64,000 nt of DNA from Streptomyces griseoviridis (GCF_005222485.1 NZ_CP029078.1:2570001-2634000); one strand, 5' to 3'. Shown: positions 35,746 through 44,775, counted from the first letter of the stretch. Notes: a model not told the origin generated them from the sequence alone. Numbers and translations: made by a program.

Positions 35746-36825
35746 ATGGACGCTTCCCGTACCCGTGCCCGCAGGCCGTTCGTCCCCCTCGCCGCCCTGG
35801 CCTGTTCGCTCGCGCTGCTGAGCGGCTGCTCGGGGCTGGACGACGCGGCGGGCGAGGAGGGGACCACCGCGCAGGCGGCGCGGGCCCGCGCCCCGCGGTC
35901 GGGGACCGATCTGCAGAGCGACTACCTGAAGGTGATCAAGGACGTCCTGCCGTCGGTGGTGCAGATCCAGGCGCGCAGCGACCTCGGCTCCGGGGTGGTC
36001 TTCGACGACCAGGGGCACATCGTCACCAACGCGCACGTGGTCGGCAGCCAGAAGACGTTCAAGGTGACGGCCGCGAACACCGAGGAGGCGCTGTCCGCGC
36101 GGCTCGTCTACTCCTACCCGGAGCAGGATCTCGCGGTCGTGAAGCTGGACAAGGTGCCGCACGGGCTGCGGGCGGCCACGTTCGGGGACTCCGCGAAGGT
36201 GGAGGTCGGGCAGCTGGTGCTGGCGATGGGGTCGCCGCTCGGGCTGTCGTCGAGCGTGACGGAGGGCATCGTGTCGGCGACCGGCCGGACCGTCACGGAG
36301 GGCAGTTCGGGCGGTGGGACCGGCGCGACGATCGGCAACATGGTCCAGACGTCGGCGGCGATCAACCCGGGCAACAGCGGCGGCGCCCTGGTCAACCTGG
36401 CCGGGCAGGTCATCGGCATCCCGACGCTCGCCGCCACCGACCCCGACCTCGGGGGCAGCGCGGCGCCCGGTATCGGGTTCGCGATCCCGGGGTCGATGGT
36501 GAAGACGGTCGCCGACCAGATCGTGAAGGACGGCAAGGTGACCGACTCGGGCCGGGCGGCGCTCGGCATCACGGGCCGGACCGTCGTCAACGACGACTAC
36601 CAGGCGGCCGGGGTCGCGGTCGCCGAGGTGAAGGCCGGGGGCGCGGCCGCGAAGGCCGGCATCGAGAGCGGGGACATCATCATCGGGCTCGACGCCACGC
36701 CGATCACCACGATCACGTCGCTGACCGAGGCGCTGGCGGCCGAGCGGCCGGGTGCCAAGGTGACGGTGACCTACACCCGCAACGGGAGCCGGAAGAAGGC
36801 CGACGTCACGCTGGGCGAGCAGTGA
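35746..36825 (+). CDS. S1C (HtrA/DegP-like) serine protease lipoprotein with PDZ domain
   Basis: 359 residues: signal peptide with lipobox L-S-G-C near Cys28, trypsin-like domain with catalytic His in VTNAHVVG, Asp in EQDLAVVKL and Ser in NPGNSGGAL, and a C-terminal PDZ domain (about 275-355, with ALGITGRTV and GDIIIGLDATPI). It should act on misfolded proteins outside the membrane. ATG 35746 is weakly preceded by CGGGG. Converges on a small gene across a hairpin. Confidence 0.93.
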   Translation: MDASRTRARRPFVPLAALACSLALLSGCSGLDDAAGEEGTTAQAARARAPRSGTDLQSDYLKVIKDVLPSVVQIQARSDLGSGVVFDDQGHIVTNAHVVGSQKTFKVTAANTEEALSARLVYSYPEQDLAVVKLDKVPHGLRAATFGDSAKVEVGQLVLAMGSPLGLSSSVTEGIVSATGRTVTEGSSGGGTGATIGNMVQTSAAINPGNSGGALVNLAGQVIGIPTLAATDPDLGGSAAPGIGFAIPGSMVKTVADQIVKDGKVTDSGRAALGITGRTVVNDDYQAAGVAVAEVKAGGAAAKAGIESGDIIIGLDATPITTITSLTEALAAERPGAKVTVTYTRNGSRKKADVTLGEQ

Positions 36826-36852
36826 GCGGTGTTCGCGGCGGGCGGCGCGGGC

Positions 36853-36888
36853 CGGGGGCGGGCCGGGCGGGTGCCCGGTCCGCCCCCG
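36853..36888. terminator. Bidirectional hairpin
   Basis: A 15-bp stem with one G-T mismatch (36853-36867 with 36874-36888) sits between the convergent protease and small hypothetical genes. Confidence 0.6.
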
Positions 36889-36900
36889 CCGCGGGGCCTG

Positions 36901-37128
36901 CTACGGCTGCGACGGCGCGGCGTCCTCGCCGTGCAGGCTCATGGGGCCGTAGATCTCCGTGCCGTCCTCGAACAGCCGCACCTGGTCCGCGCCGCCTTCC
37001 ATGAGGTCCTTCCAGTACTCGCCGATCCAGGACTCGGCGTCGCCCTGGGTGGTGAACTCCTCGGGCTGGACCGCGGGCTGGACCTCCGCCCCGTCGGTCT
37101 TCTCGAACCGCCACGTCCATGCCGCCAT
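36901..37128 (-). CDS. Small conserved hypothetical protein
   Basis: 75 residues, acidic and Trp-rich (MAAWTWRFEKTDG, ESWIGEYWKDLMEG), with a predicted beta-alpha-beta layout and no catalytic motif. GGGAGG lies five bases before the ATG, and the reading frame is bounded by a convergent terminator, so I regard it as real. Such short proteins recur in streptomycete genomes; function unknown. Confidence 0.75.
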   Translation of the reverse strand: MAAWTWRFEKTDGAEVQPAVQPEEFTTQGDAESWIGEYWKDLMEGGADQVRLFEDGTEIYGPMSLHGEDAAPSQP

Positions 37129-37241
37129 GTACGCCTCCCGTGTCTGAGCGCCTGCCGAGCGGGAGCCGGATCTTGGTCCCGCTCCCGCCAGCAGACTAGT
37201 CGGACGCGCGGCACCCGCGGGGAGACGCGAAAATCACTTCC

Positions 37242-38450
37242 GTGGAAGTGACTCTGCTCGGCACCGGCGCCCCCGCGGGCCTGCCCCGCCCCGACTGCCC
37301 CTGCGCGGCCTGCGCGACCGCCCTCGGCGCCGACGCGCGGGCGGCCACCGCCCTGCTGGTGGACGGCACCCTGCTGCTCGATCTGACGCCGGGCGCGGCG
37401 TTCGCCGCGGCGCGCGCCGGGCACTCGCTCGGCGGGGTGCGGCAGGTGCTGCTGTCGCATCCGCACGACGGTCCCGCGGTGGAGGTGCCCGCCGGGCTGC
37501 CGCAGCCGGGGCGGGTGCCGGACGGGCGGGAGCTGGCGCTGCTGACCGGGCACCGGGTGCGGGCGGTGGCGATGGACGCGCCGGGCACCGGGTACGCGGT
37601 GACCGGCCCTGACGGGCGCAGGCTGCTGTACCTGCCGCCCGGCGGGGCGCCCGCCGGGCTGGAGAACGGGCACGGCGCGACGCAGACGTACGACATGGTG
37701 CTCGCCGATGTCGTGGGGCGCCCCGACGGGCTGGCGAAGCTGCGGGCGGTGGGCGCGGTGGGGCCGACGACGGATGTGGTCGCCGTCCATCTGGACCATG
37801 ACGTGCCGCCGGGACGTGAGCTGCGCAGACGGCTGGCCGCGGACGGGGCGCGGGCGGTCGCCGACGGGACGACGCTGATCGTGGGGGTGTACGAGGACGT
37901 GCCCGACGTGCCGCGCAGGACGCTGGTCCTCGGCGGTGCCAGGTCGGGGAAGTCGGTGGAGGCGGAGCGGCGTCTGGAGTCGTTCCCCGACGTGCTGTAC
38001 GTGGCGACGGGCGGCACCAGGGGCGGGGACACCGAGTGGGCCTCGCGGGTGTCGGCGCACCGGGAGCGGCGGCCGGGTTCGTGGCGGACCGTCGAGACGT
38101 GCGACCTGGTGCCGCTGCTGAAGGACGACGGGCCGCCGCTGCTGGTCGACTGTCTGTCGCTGTGGCTGACGGACGCGATGGACGCGGCGGGCGCCTGGGA
38201 CGACGCGGTGTGGGCGGACGGCGGTGAGCGGGCGCTGCGGGCGCGGGTGCGGGAGCTGGTGGCGGCGGTCCGGGCGAGCGGGCGGACGGTCGTGGCGGTG
38301 TCCAACGAGGTGGGGTCGGGGATTGTCCCGGCGACCGCGTCCGGGCGCCGCTACCGCGACGAGCTGGGCCGGCTGAACGCGGCGGTGGCCGCGGAGTGCG
38401 AGCAGGTGGTGCTGGTGGTGGCCGGGCAGGCGCTGGTGCTACGGGGCTGA
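37242..38450 (+). CDS. cobU: MBL-fold domain fused to CobU (cobinamide kinase/guanylyltransferase)
   Basis: 402 residues. Residues 1-225 form a metallo-beta-lactamase-like fold (MEVTLLGTGAP; LLSHPHDGP), but the usual HxHxDH motif has decayed to H-P-H-D-G, so metal binding is uncertain. Residues 226-402 are CobU: P-loop GGARSGKS (231-238), guanylylation region SAHRERRPG, and VAVSNEVGSGIVP. CobU phosphorylates adenosylcobinamide and attaches GMP in the nucleotide-loop pathway completed by cobT and cobS nearby. GTG 37242 has only a weak, distant ribosome-binding site. Confidence 0.9.
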   Translation: MEVTLLGTGAPAGLPRPDCPCAACATALGADARAATALLVDGTLLLDLTPGAAFAAARAGHSLGGVRQVLLSHPHDGPAVEVPAGLPQPGRVPDGRELALLTGHRVRAVAMDAPGTGYAVTGPDGRRLLYLPPGGAPAGLENGHGATQTYDMVLADVVGRPDGLAKLRAVGAVGPTTDVVAVHLDHDVPPGRELRRRLAADGARAVADGTTLIVGVYEDVPDVPRRTLVLGGARSGKSVEAERRLESFPDVLYVATGGTRGGDTEWASRVSAHRERRPGSWRTVETCDLVPLLKDDGPPLLVDCLSLWLTDAMDAAGAWDDAVWADGGERALRARVRELVAAVRASGRTVVAVSNEVGSGIVPATASGRRYRDELGRLNAAVAAECEQVVLVVAGQALVLRG

Positions 38451-39182
38451 GGCGCGGCGGCGGGCGATGATCCGGTAGGTGGCGGCGAGGCGGCGGCCCG
38501 GCGGGGTGAGCGTCGCCCAGCCGGCCGCGGTGAGGTAGGCGGCCAGGTTGGCGCGGGGCGGCAGATGGAGGTGGCCTGCGCGGTCGCGGGAGGTCCGTCC
38601 GAGGGCCGTGAGGGCGGCGAACGGCGCGTCGGGGTCGGGCAGTTCGAGGACGAGCAGGCCGCCGGGGCGCAGCAGGGTGAGGGCGGCGCGCAGTTCGGCG
38701 CGCGGGTCGGGGACCCGGGTCAGGTGGTGGAGCAGGCTGACGACGTCGTAGCGGGCCCGCAGCGGGTCGGTGAGGGCCCGGTCGGTGAGCCGGCCGACGT
38801 GGGCCTCCTCCACCCGCTCGGCGGCGCGGGCGCGCACGACGCGTGGGGTGGCGTCGAGGCCGTCGAAGGCGGTGTAGGGGAACAGTGTCCTGGCGGCGGC
38901 GGGGAAGCGGGCGTCGCCGGTGCCGACATCGAGCCAGCTCTCGGGTTCGTCGCGCAGGGCGCGCAGCACCGCGCGGGCGGTGGCCAGGTGCCGGCCGGGA
39001 CGGTCCCGGTCGGGGGCGGGTCCGGGGGCGGGCGGCGGCGGGTTGCGGAACACGTGGGCGCAGCTCTGGCAGCGGTCGAGGGCGGGGGTGCGGGCGCGCA
39101 GGCGCCGGGCGCCGCACCAGGGGCAGTCCTCGCGCGGTGCGGTGGTCAGCGGGGGGTGCGAGGGGGCGGGCGGTGCGGACAT
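38439..39182 (-). CDS. Class I methyltransferase with N-terminal zinc ribbon
   Basis: About 247 residues. An N-terminal CPWCGARRLRAR...CQSC pair of CxxC motifs suggests bound zinc, followed by motif I SWLDVGTGDARFP and LLHHLTRVPDP. The layout recalls the family of methyltransferases with a zinc-binding head seen in natural-product and wall-polymer clusters. GGGAG lies seven bases before ATG 39182. Its 3' end overlaps cobU by 12 bases on the opposite strand. Substrate unknown. Confidence 0.8.
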   Translation of the reverse strand: MSAPPAPSHPPLTTAPREDCPWCGARRLRARTPALDRCQSCAHVFRNPPPPAPGPAPDRDRPGRHLATARAVLRALRDEPESWLDVGTGDARFPAAARTLFPYTAFDGLDATPRVVRARAAERVEEAHVGRLTDRALTDPLRARYDVVSLLHHLTRVPDPRAELRAALTLLRPGGLLVLELPDPDAPFAALTALGRTSRDRAGHLHLPPRANLAAYLTAAGWATLTPPGRRLAATYRIIARRRASAP

Positions 39183-39322
39183 GGGGCGACTCCCGAAGAC
39201 GTACGACATTCCGCTGCAAACCGGAACGTATGGGAAGTTCATCCGGCGGGCAACGATGTGCCGTGCTCGTGGTGCACCTGTGGCGCGGGACCTGTCCGAC
39301 GGGTGCCGGTACTGTTCGGCGA

Positions 39323-40462
39323 ATGAGCTCGCTTAATCTCGACGACTTCACCGATCTGATCGAGCGCCCGGACGGCGGGGTGCGCCGCGACGCCGAGGCA
39401 CGCAGGGAGCGTCAGGTCGTGCCGCCCGGGTCCCTCGGCCGCCTCGACGACCTGGGCGAGTGGCTGTCCGCGGCGCAGGGCGCGGTCCCGGTGCGGCCGG
39501 TGCGGCGGCCCCGGGTGGTGCTGTTCGCCGGTGACCACGGGATCGCCGCGCTCGACGTGTCGGCCAACCCGGCGGGCGGCGCCGACCGGCTGGTGCGGGA
39601 CATCCTGGAGGGTGGCCGGCCGGTGTCGGTGCTCGCGCGCCAGCTCGACGTGCCGGTGCGGATCGTCGACATGGCGCTCGACTGCGACCCCGGGACGCTG
39701 CCGGCCGAGGTGGCGGGGCACCGGGTGCGGCGCGGCAGCGGGCGCATCGACATCGAGGACGCGCTGACCCTCGACGAGGCCGAGGCCGCCTTCCTGGCCG
39801 GGGTCGCGGTGGCCGACGAGGAGGCCGACTCCGGTACCGACCTGGTGGTCCTCGGTGATGTGAGCGTGGGCGGCACCACCGCGGCCGGGGTGCTGGTGGC
39901 CGCGCTGTGCGGGACGGACGCCTCCGTGGTGACCGGGCGCGGCGGGCTCGCCATCGACGACCTGGCGTGGATGCGCAAGTGCGCGGCGATCCGGGACGCG
40001 CTGGTGCGGGCCCGCCCGGTCCTCGGCGACCAGCTCCAGTTGCTGGCGACGGTGGGCGGCGCCGACCTGGCGGCCCTGACCGGCTTCCTCCTGCAGAGCG
40101 CGGTGCGCAAGCTGCCCGTCGTCCTGGACGGCGTGGTGACGGCGGCCTGCGCGCTGGTGGCGCAGCGGGTCGCGTTCCGGGCGCCGGACTGGTGGCTGGC
40201 CGCGCACGACAGCGGCGAGCCGGGCCAGGCGAAGGCGCTGGACCGGATGGCCCTGGAGCCGCTGCTCTCGCACGGGGTGACCGTCGGCGAGGGCGCGGGC
40301 GGTCTGCTGGCGCTGCCGCTGGTGCGGGCGGCGGCGGCGCTCGCCGCCGAGCTGCCCGAACTGCCGCCGCCCTACCAGGAGTCCGAGCCGGAGCCGGAGC
40401 GCGGCGGCGACGGGATCTCCGGGGGCGCGCAGGAGGCCGCGGACGCCGAGGCCGTCGAGTAG
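39323..40462 (+). CDS. cobT: Nicotinate-nucleotide-dimethylbenzimidazole phosphoribosyltransferase
   Basis: 379 residues. It makes alpha-ribazole phosphate, the lower ligand precursor of cobalamin. Features: LGRLDDLGEWL, LFAGDHGIAALDVSANP, GDVSVGGTTAAGVL and the catalytic Glu in GEGAGGLLALPL. The C-terminal tail (after about 350) is acidic and dispensable-looking. ATG 39323 has no Shine-Dalgarno; TACTGT seven bases upstream fits a leaderless -10. Confidence 0.95.
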   Translation: MSSLNLDDFTDLIERPDGGVRRDAEARRERQVVPPGSLGRLDDLGEWLSAAQGAVPVRPVRRPRVVLFAGDHGIAALDVSANPAGGADRLVRDILEGGRPVSVLARQLDVPVRIVDMALDCDPGTLPAEVAGHRVRRGSGRIDIEDALTLDEAEAAFLAGVAVADEEADSGTDLVVLGDVSVGGTTAAGVLVAALCGTDASVVTGRGGLAIDDLAWMRKCAAIRDALVRARPVLGDQLQLLATVGGADLAALTGFLLQSAVRKLPVVLDGVVTAACALVAQRVAFRAPDWWLAAHDSGEPGQAKALDRMALEPLLSHGVTVGEGAGGLLALPLVRAAAALAAELPELPPPYQESEPEPERGGDGISGGAQEAADAEAVE

Positions 40463-40543
40463 CCCGAAAGGGCCGAAAGTCGACAGCACCCGAGACGAAG
40501 GATGGAGGGGCTCGTCGCGCCATCGCCCATATGATCTTTCTCT

Positions 40544-42280
40544 ATGGGAGATGCCCGAATTGCCCCGCGGCGGGCCGCCGCCTTCGCTGTCTGGTACCTG
40601 CGGGCCGTCGCGTTCGTGAACTTCCTCAGTGCCGTGTGGGTCTCCCTCGGTCAGGACGTCCGACGGCACAACCAGGAGAACTTCTTCACCCCGTACCTGC
40701 TGACCGCGGGCTTCGCCTCCGGGGTCTTCACGGTCTTCCTGGCGATCACGATGCGCCGCCGCAAACGGGCCGCGTGGATCCTGAACCTGGCGCTCGGCGG
40801 ACCGTTCCTCGCCCTCTTCGCCTTCGCCATGGCGTTCCCCGAGATCCGCCAGTACCCGCAGAACTGGATCTCGCTGATCCTGACGGCCGCCTTCGTCGCC
40901 GCCCTGGTCGTGGGCCGCAAGGAGTTCTACGCCAAGGGCGACCGCGCCAACCCGCGGCTCGCGGGCGCCGTCGCCCTCGGTGGCACGCTGGCCTGCTCGC
41001 TGCTGGCCGCGCTGCTGGTGACGGTCACCAACCAGGCGCCGCACGCGGCCCGTTCGACGTTCCTCGAGCGCTGGCACTACGGCACGCTGCGGCTGGTCTC
41101 GGTCGCCGCCGACGAGTCGCGCTTCCCCGGCGTCGAGACGCCGAACTGGGTCAACGTCGGCATCAACGTGCTCAGCACGGCCCTGGTGCTGGCCGTCTTC
41201 TACGCCGCGTTCCGCTCCCGGCGCGCGGTCGACCCGCTCACCGAGGACGACGAGAAGCGGCTGCGGGTGCTGCTGGAGCGCCACGGCGAGCGGGACTCGC
41301 TCGGCTACTTCGCGCTGCGCAGGGAGAAGAGCGTGGTGTGGTCGCCGACCGGGAAGGCGGCCGTCGCCTACCGGGTGGTGGGCGGGGTGTCGCTGGCCTC
41401 GGGCGATCCGATCGGCGACCCGGAGGCGTGGCCCGGCGCGATCGAGCCGTGGCTCGCCGAGGCCCGCGCGCACGGCTGGATCCCGGCCGTGATGGGCGCG
41501 AGCGAGGAGGCCGGCACGGTGTACGCGCGGCACGGGCTCGACGCGCTCGAACTGGGCGACGAGGCGCTCGTCGAGGTCGCCGAGTTCACCCTGGAGGGAC
41601 GGGCCATGCGGACCGTCAGGCAGGCCTACAACCGGGTCAAGCGGGCCGGGTACACGGTCAGGGTGCGGCGCCACGAGGACATCCCGGCCGACGAGCTGGC
41701 GTATCTGCTGGAGCGCGCCGACGACTGGCGCGACGGCGCGACCGAGCGCGGGTTCAGCATGGCGCTCGGCCGGCTCGGGGACCCGGAGGACGGGCGCTGC
41801 GTGATGCTGGAGTGCGTGGACGCCGAGGGGCGGCTGCGGGCGGTGCTGTCGTTCGTGCCGTGGGGGCCGCACGGCCTCTCGCTCGACCTGATGCGGCGTG
41901 ACCGGGACTCCGACAACGGGCTGATGGAGTTCATGGTGATCGAACTGCTGCGCCGCGCGGCCGAGATCCAGGTCACGCAGGTGTCGCTCAACTTCGCCAT
42001 GTTCCGCTCGGTCTTCGAACGTGGCGCGCGCCTCGGCGCGGGACCGGTGCTGCGGCTGTGGCGGTCGCTGCTCAGCTTCTTCTCGCGCTGGTGGCAGATC
42101 GAGTCGCTGTACCGGGCCAACGCCAAGTACCGGCCCATCTGGGAGCCGCGGTTCCTTCTCTTCGAGAAGAGCGCGGACCTCCCGCGCATCGGCATCGCCG
42201 CGGCCCGCGCGGAGGGTTTCCTTGAGGCGCCGGGGCTGCCGAAGTGGCTGCACCGCAAGCACCTGGAGACCCACAGATGA
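40544..42280 (+). CDS. DUF2156 (MprF-like) membrane enzyme
   Basis: 578 residues: five or so N-terminal membrane helices (about 12-225) and a cytoplasmic C-terminal DUF2156 domain (about 245-560) with paired GNAT-like folds (VVGGVSLASGDPIGDP; LSFVPWGPHGLSLDLMRR). The domain is the catalytic part of MprF and other aminoacyl-phosphatidylglycerol synthases, which transfer amino acids from tRNA to lipids. Specificity is not determined. TATGAT lies eight bases before the ATG with no Shine-Dalgarno, indicating a leaderless mRNA. Overlaps the next gene by ATGA. Confidence 0.85.
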   Translation: MGDARIAPRRAAAFAVWYLRAVAFVNFLSAVWVSLGQDVRRHNQENFFTPYLLTAGFASGVFTVFLAITMRRRKRAAWILNLALGGPFLALFAFAMAFPEIRQYPQNWISLILTAAFVAALVVGRKEFYAKGDRANPRLAGAVALGGTLACSLLAALLVTVTNQAPHAARSTFLERWHYGTLRLVSVAADESRFPGVETPNWVNVGINVLSTALVLAVFYAAFRSRRAVDPLTEDDEKRLRVLLERHGERDSLGYFALRREKSVVWSPTGKAAVAYRVVGGVSLASGDPIGDPEAWPGAIEPWLAEARAHGWIPAVMGASEEAGTVYARHGLDALELGDEALVEVAEFTLEGRAMRTVRQAYNRVKRAGYTVRVRRHEDIPADELAYLLERADDWRDGATERGFSMALGRLGDPEDGRCVMLECVDAEGRLRAVLSFVPWGPHGLSLDLMRRDRDSDNGLMEFMVIELLRRAAEIQVTQVSLNFAMFRSVFERGARLGAGPVLRLWRSLLSFFSRWWQIESLYRANAKYRPIWEPRFLLFEKSADLPRIGIAAARAEGFLEAPGLPKWLHRKHLETHR

Positions 42281-42993
42281 CGACCCTCGCCCGCTGGGCC
42301 CGCGCCGAATGGGGACTGCTCCATGTCACCGTGCGCGAGCCGCTGCTGAAGCGGCACTGGCGGGCGGTCCCGATGACGCTCGGGGCGGTGGCGCTGACGG
42401 CCGCCATACAGGTCGTGCAGAACCAGTCCTGGGGGTACGGGTTCGTGCAGGACGTCGGGGCGGTGCGGGCCGAGGACCCGCTCTGGCTGGCGCTGCTGCG
42501 CACCCCGCTGTCGCTGTTCGTGCCCGCGCTCGACCTGCCGGTGTGGGGCGCGCTCGCGCAGGTCCTGCTGGTGTTCGGGATCGCGGAGATCTGCCTCGGC
42601 TGGTGGCGCACGCTGGTCATCGCGTACGCGGCGACCCTCGCCGGGACGCTGTACGCGCGGGCGGGCATCGCGCTGGGTCCCGGCACCCCGTTCGGGCTGC
42701 CCGCCTCGGACGCCCAGGTGGTCGACACCGGCCCGTCGGCGGCCGTGGTGGGCCTCGCCGTCTTCCTGGCCTGGCGCTACGGCGCCTACGTGACGGCCGG
42801 CGCGGTGGTGGCGGCGATGCTGCTGGAGGTCGTCGTCAAGGAGAACCTGGCGGGCCGGGAGCATCTCGCGGCGATCGTCACCGTGGTGGTGCTGATCGGG
42901 ATCTCGACGCTGCGGCGCCGCAGGCGGGGTCAGCGGGAACGGTTCAACTCGGGTCCCGGTCCTGGGTCCGGCTTACCGCCGATCCAGTCCTGA
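42277..42993 (+). CDS. Rhomboid-like membrane protein coupled to DUF2156 gene
   Basis: 238 residues with six or so membrane helices. A rhomboid-like serine region (DTGPSAAVVGL) and a histidine region (AGREHLAAIVT) appear in the right order, so this may be a divergent rhomboid; the flanking motifs are weak and catalytic competence is uncertain. The start is the ATG within the ATGA overlap with the DUF2156 gene, implying translational coupling and a shared membrane-lipid role. Its 3' end overlaps the opposite-strand gene by 64 bases. Confidence 0.75.
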   Translation: MTTLARWARAEWGLLHVTVREPLLKRHWRAVPMTLGAVALTAAIQVVQNQSWGYGFVQDVGAVRAEDPLWLALLRTPLSLFVPALDLPVWGALAQVLLVFGIAEICLGWWRTLVIAYAATLAGTLYARAGIALGPGTPFGLPASDAQVVDTGPSAAVVGLAVFLAWRYGAYVTAGAVVAAMLLEVVVKENLAGREHLAAIVTVVVLIGISTLRRRRRGQRERFNSGPGPGSGLPPIQS

Positions 42994-43697
42994 ACCCGGC
43001 GGCTGGGGCCCGACCAGCGGCGGTCGTGCCGGTAGGCGCGCAGCACGGCGCGGGCGCGGGCGCGCGGACGGCGCCGGTAGAAGCGGCGGGCCCAGGGCGA
43101 GCCGGGGCGGGCGAGCCTGACCAGGCCGATCAGACCGACCAGCGGGACGATCACGCTGAACAGCGCCGTCTTGGTCTTGCCCTTGCTCAGCACGGCCAGC
43201 GCGAACACGAAGTTGACGGCGACCGTGGCGATGACGCCGCCCCGGTCCTGGAGCTCCTCCTGCGACAGGTCGTTGACGCCGAACGGCGCGAACCCCGACA
43301 GCACCAGGCCGACCAGCGCGGCGGTCAGCACCACCACCTCGACGCTCTTGCGGCCCTGCTCGGTCCAGTAGACGTCGTCGAGGTGCAGGATCAGCGCGAA
43401 CTCGTCGAGGACCAGGCCCGCGCCGACCCCGAAGACGATCGCGAACACGGCGGCCCCGAAGCCGTGCCGGCCGCTGGCGACCGCGCCGAACCCGCCGAGG
43501 ACGGTGAGGATGATCCCCGGCACCACGTGGTGGATGTGCAGCCCGCCCGCCTTCACGTTGCCGAACGGCCCGCGGCCCGCCCGGATCAGCCGGGTGATGA
43601 TCCGGGTGACCACGAACGTCAGGACGAAGGCCGCGAGGGCGAGCAGCAGGGGCAGCTTGCCCGGCTCGACGATGTTGCGGTACAGCCAATGTCCCAT
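42930..43697 (-). CDS. Conserved polytopic membrane protein
   Basis: 255 residues with about six membrane helices. Conserved polar residues sit in or next to helices (GGLHIHHVVPG; LDEFALILHLDDVYW), a His/Asp/Glu set that could bind metal. The C-terminal tail is Arg-rich. I do not recognise an assigned family. Starts at ATG 43697, diverging from cobS. The last 64 bases are antisense to the end of the rhomboid-like gene. Confidence 0.75.
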   Translation of the reverse strand: MGHWLYRNIVEPGKLPLLLALAAFVLTFVVTRIITRLIRAGRGPFGNVKAGGLHIHHVVPGIILTVLGGFGAVASGRHGFGAAVFAIVFGVGAGLVLDEFALILHLDDVYWTEQGRKSVEVVVLTAALVGLVLSGFAPFGVNDLSQEELQDRGGVIATVAVNFVFALAVLSKGKTKTALFSVIVPLVGLIGLVRLARPGSPWARRFYRRRPRARARAVLRAYRHDRRWSGPSRRVQDWIGGKPDPGPGPELNRSR

Positions 43698-43757
43698 GTG
43701 CGCACTTTATCCACGCCCCGCCGCGGTGCCCGGGTGTGCGCCGGATAATCTGCGCCG

Positions 43758-44552
43758 ATGCCCGCACCCTCAGCCCCGCCCTGGTCCGACGGCCTCCGCT
43801 TCGCCTTCGGCACCCTCACCGTCTTCCCGGTGCGGGTCACCCGCTGGGACCGGGACGCGGCCCGCGGCGGCATGCTGGCCGCGCCGCTGGCCGGGGTCGC
43901 GGTCGGCGGCTGCGCGGCGCTGCCCGGGGTGCTGCTGCTCGCGCTGGGCGGCGGCCCGCTGCTCGCGGCCGTCGCCTCGGTCGCCGTCCCGGCCGCGCTG
44001 ACCCGGGGGCTGCATCTGGACGGGCTCGCGGACACCGCGGACGGGCTCGGCAGCGGGAAGCCCGCCGAGGACGCGCTGCGGATCATGAAGCGGTCGGACA
44101 TCGGCCCGTTCGGTGTCGTCACACTGCTGCTGGTGCTGCTGGCCCAGGTCGCCGCGGTGGCCAGGGCCTACGACGACTCGTGGGCCAGGGGCGCCCTCAC
44201 CGTCGTCGTCGCGGCGGCCGCGGCCAGGCTCGCGCTCACCCTGGCCGCGAGGGCGGGGGTGCCCGCCGCCCGCCCCGAGGGGCTCGGCGCGGCGGTCGCG
44301 GGCACCGTGCCCGTGCCGGGCGCGGTCCTCGCGGCGGCGGTGGTGACGGCGGCAGCGGCGGCGGCCGGCGCGCTGCTCGGGCCGGCCGGGGCGGTGCGCG
44401 CGGCCGCCGGGGTGGTGCTCGCCCTCGCCGCCGCCGAACTCCTGCTGCGGCACTGCGTGCGCCGGTTCGGCGGGGTGACGGGCGATGTCTTCGGCGGGCT
44501 CGCGGAGACCGCCGCGACGGTCTGCGCCGTCGTCCTCGCGCTGGGCCGCTGA
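43758..44552 (+). CDS. cobS: Adenosylcobinamide-GDP ribazoletransferase (cobalamin synthase)
   Basis: 264 residues, strongly hydrophobic. It joins adenosylcobinamide-GDP to alpha-ribazole in the membrane, the last step of cobalamin assembly. HLDGLADTADGLGS and MKRSDIGPFGVV are the conserved CobS motifs and the Asp-rich metal site. GATAAT ends eight bases before the ATG, so a leaderless mRNA is likely. Separated from cobU/cobT by three membrane-protein genes. Confidence 0.94.
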   Translation: MPAPSAPPWSDGLRFAFGTLTVFPVRVTRWDRDAARGGMLAAPLAGVAVGGCAALPGVLLLALGGGPLLAAVASVAVPAALTRGLHLDGLADTADGLGSGKPAEDALRIMKRSDIGPFGVVTLLLVLLAQVAAVARAYDDSWARGALTVVVAAAAARLALTLAARAGVPAARPEGLGAAVAGTVPVPGAVLAAAVVTAAAAAAGALLGPAGAVRAAAGVVLALAAAELLLRHCVRRFGGVTGDVFGGLAETAATVCAVVLALGR

Positions 44553-44559
44553 GGGCCCG

Positions 44560-44775
44560 TCAGCAGGCCCTGCGCCACCCGCCGGGCTCGTACCTCTTCG
44601 GCACCGAACTCGGCTTCAGCTCGCGGGACCCGGGGCAGGAGCGGCTGGTCGGGATCTCGTACCCGACGTGGGGAACCGCCTTGTCCGCGTCCGCGGCGGC
44701 GCCCCCGGACGGAGCGTCGGTGCCGCAGCCCGTCAGCGGGAGGAGCAGGGCGAACAGCAGAACGGGGCGCTGCAC
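44560..44775 (-). CDS. Small lipoprotein
   Basis: 71 residues. The start VQRPVLLFALLLPLTGC gives a short signal peptide with lipobox L-T-G-C, followed by a soluble tail with two Cys (SRSCPGSRE; WRRAC). GTG 44775 has CGGAG eight bases upstream. No functional motif. Converges on cobS with seven bases between stops. Confidence 0.65.
   Translation of the reverse strand: MQRPVLLFALLLPLTGCGTDAPSGGAAADADKAVPHVGYEIPTSRSCPGSRELKPSSVPKRYEPGGWRRAC

Noticed and set aside
37129..37241. Cobalamin riboswitch before the cob genes
   Set aside because: Only an 8-bp hairpin is present; no B12-box. The leaders of cobT and cobS also lack it.
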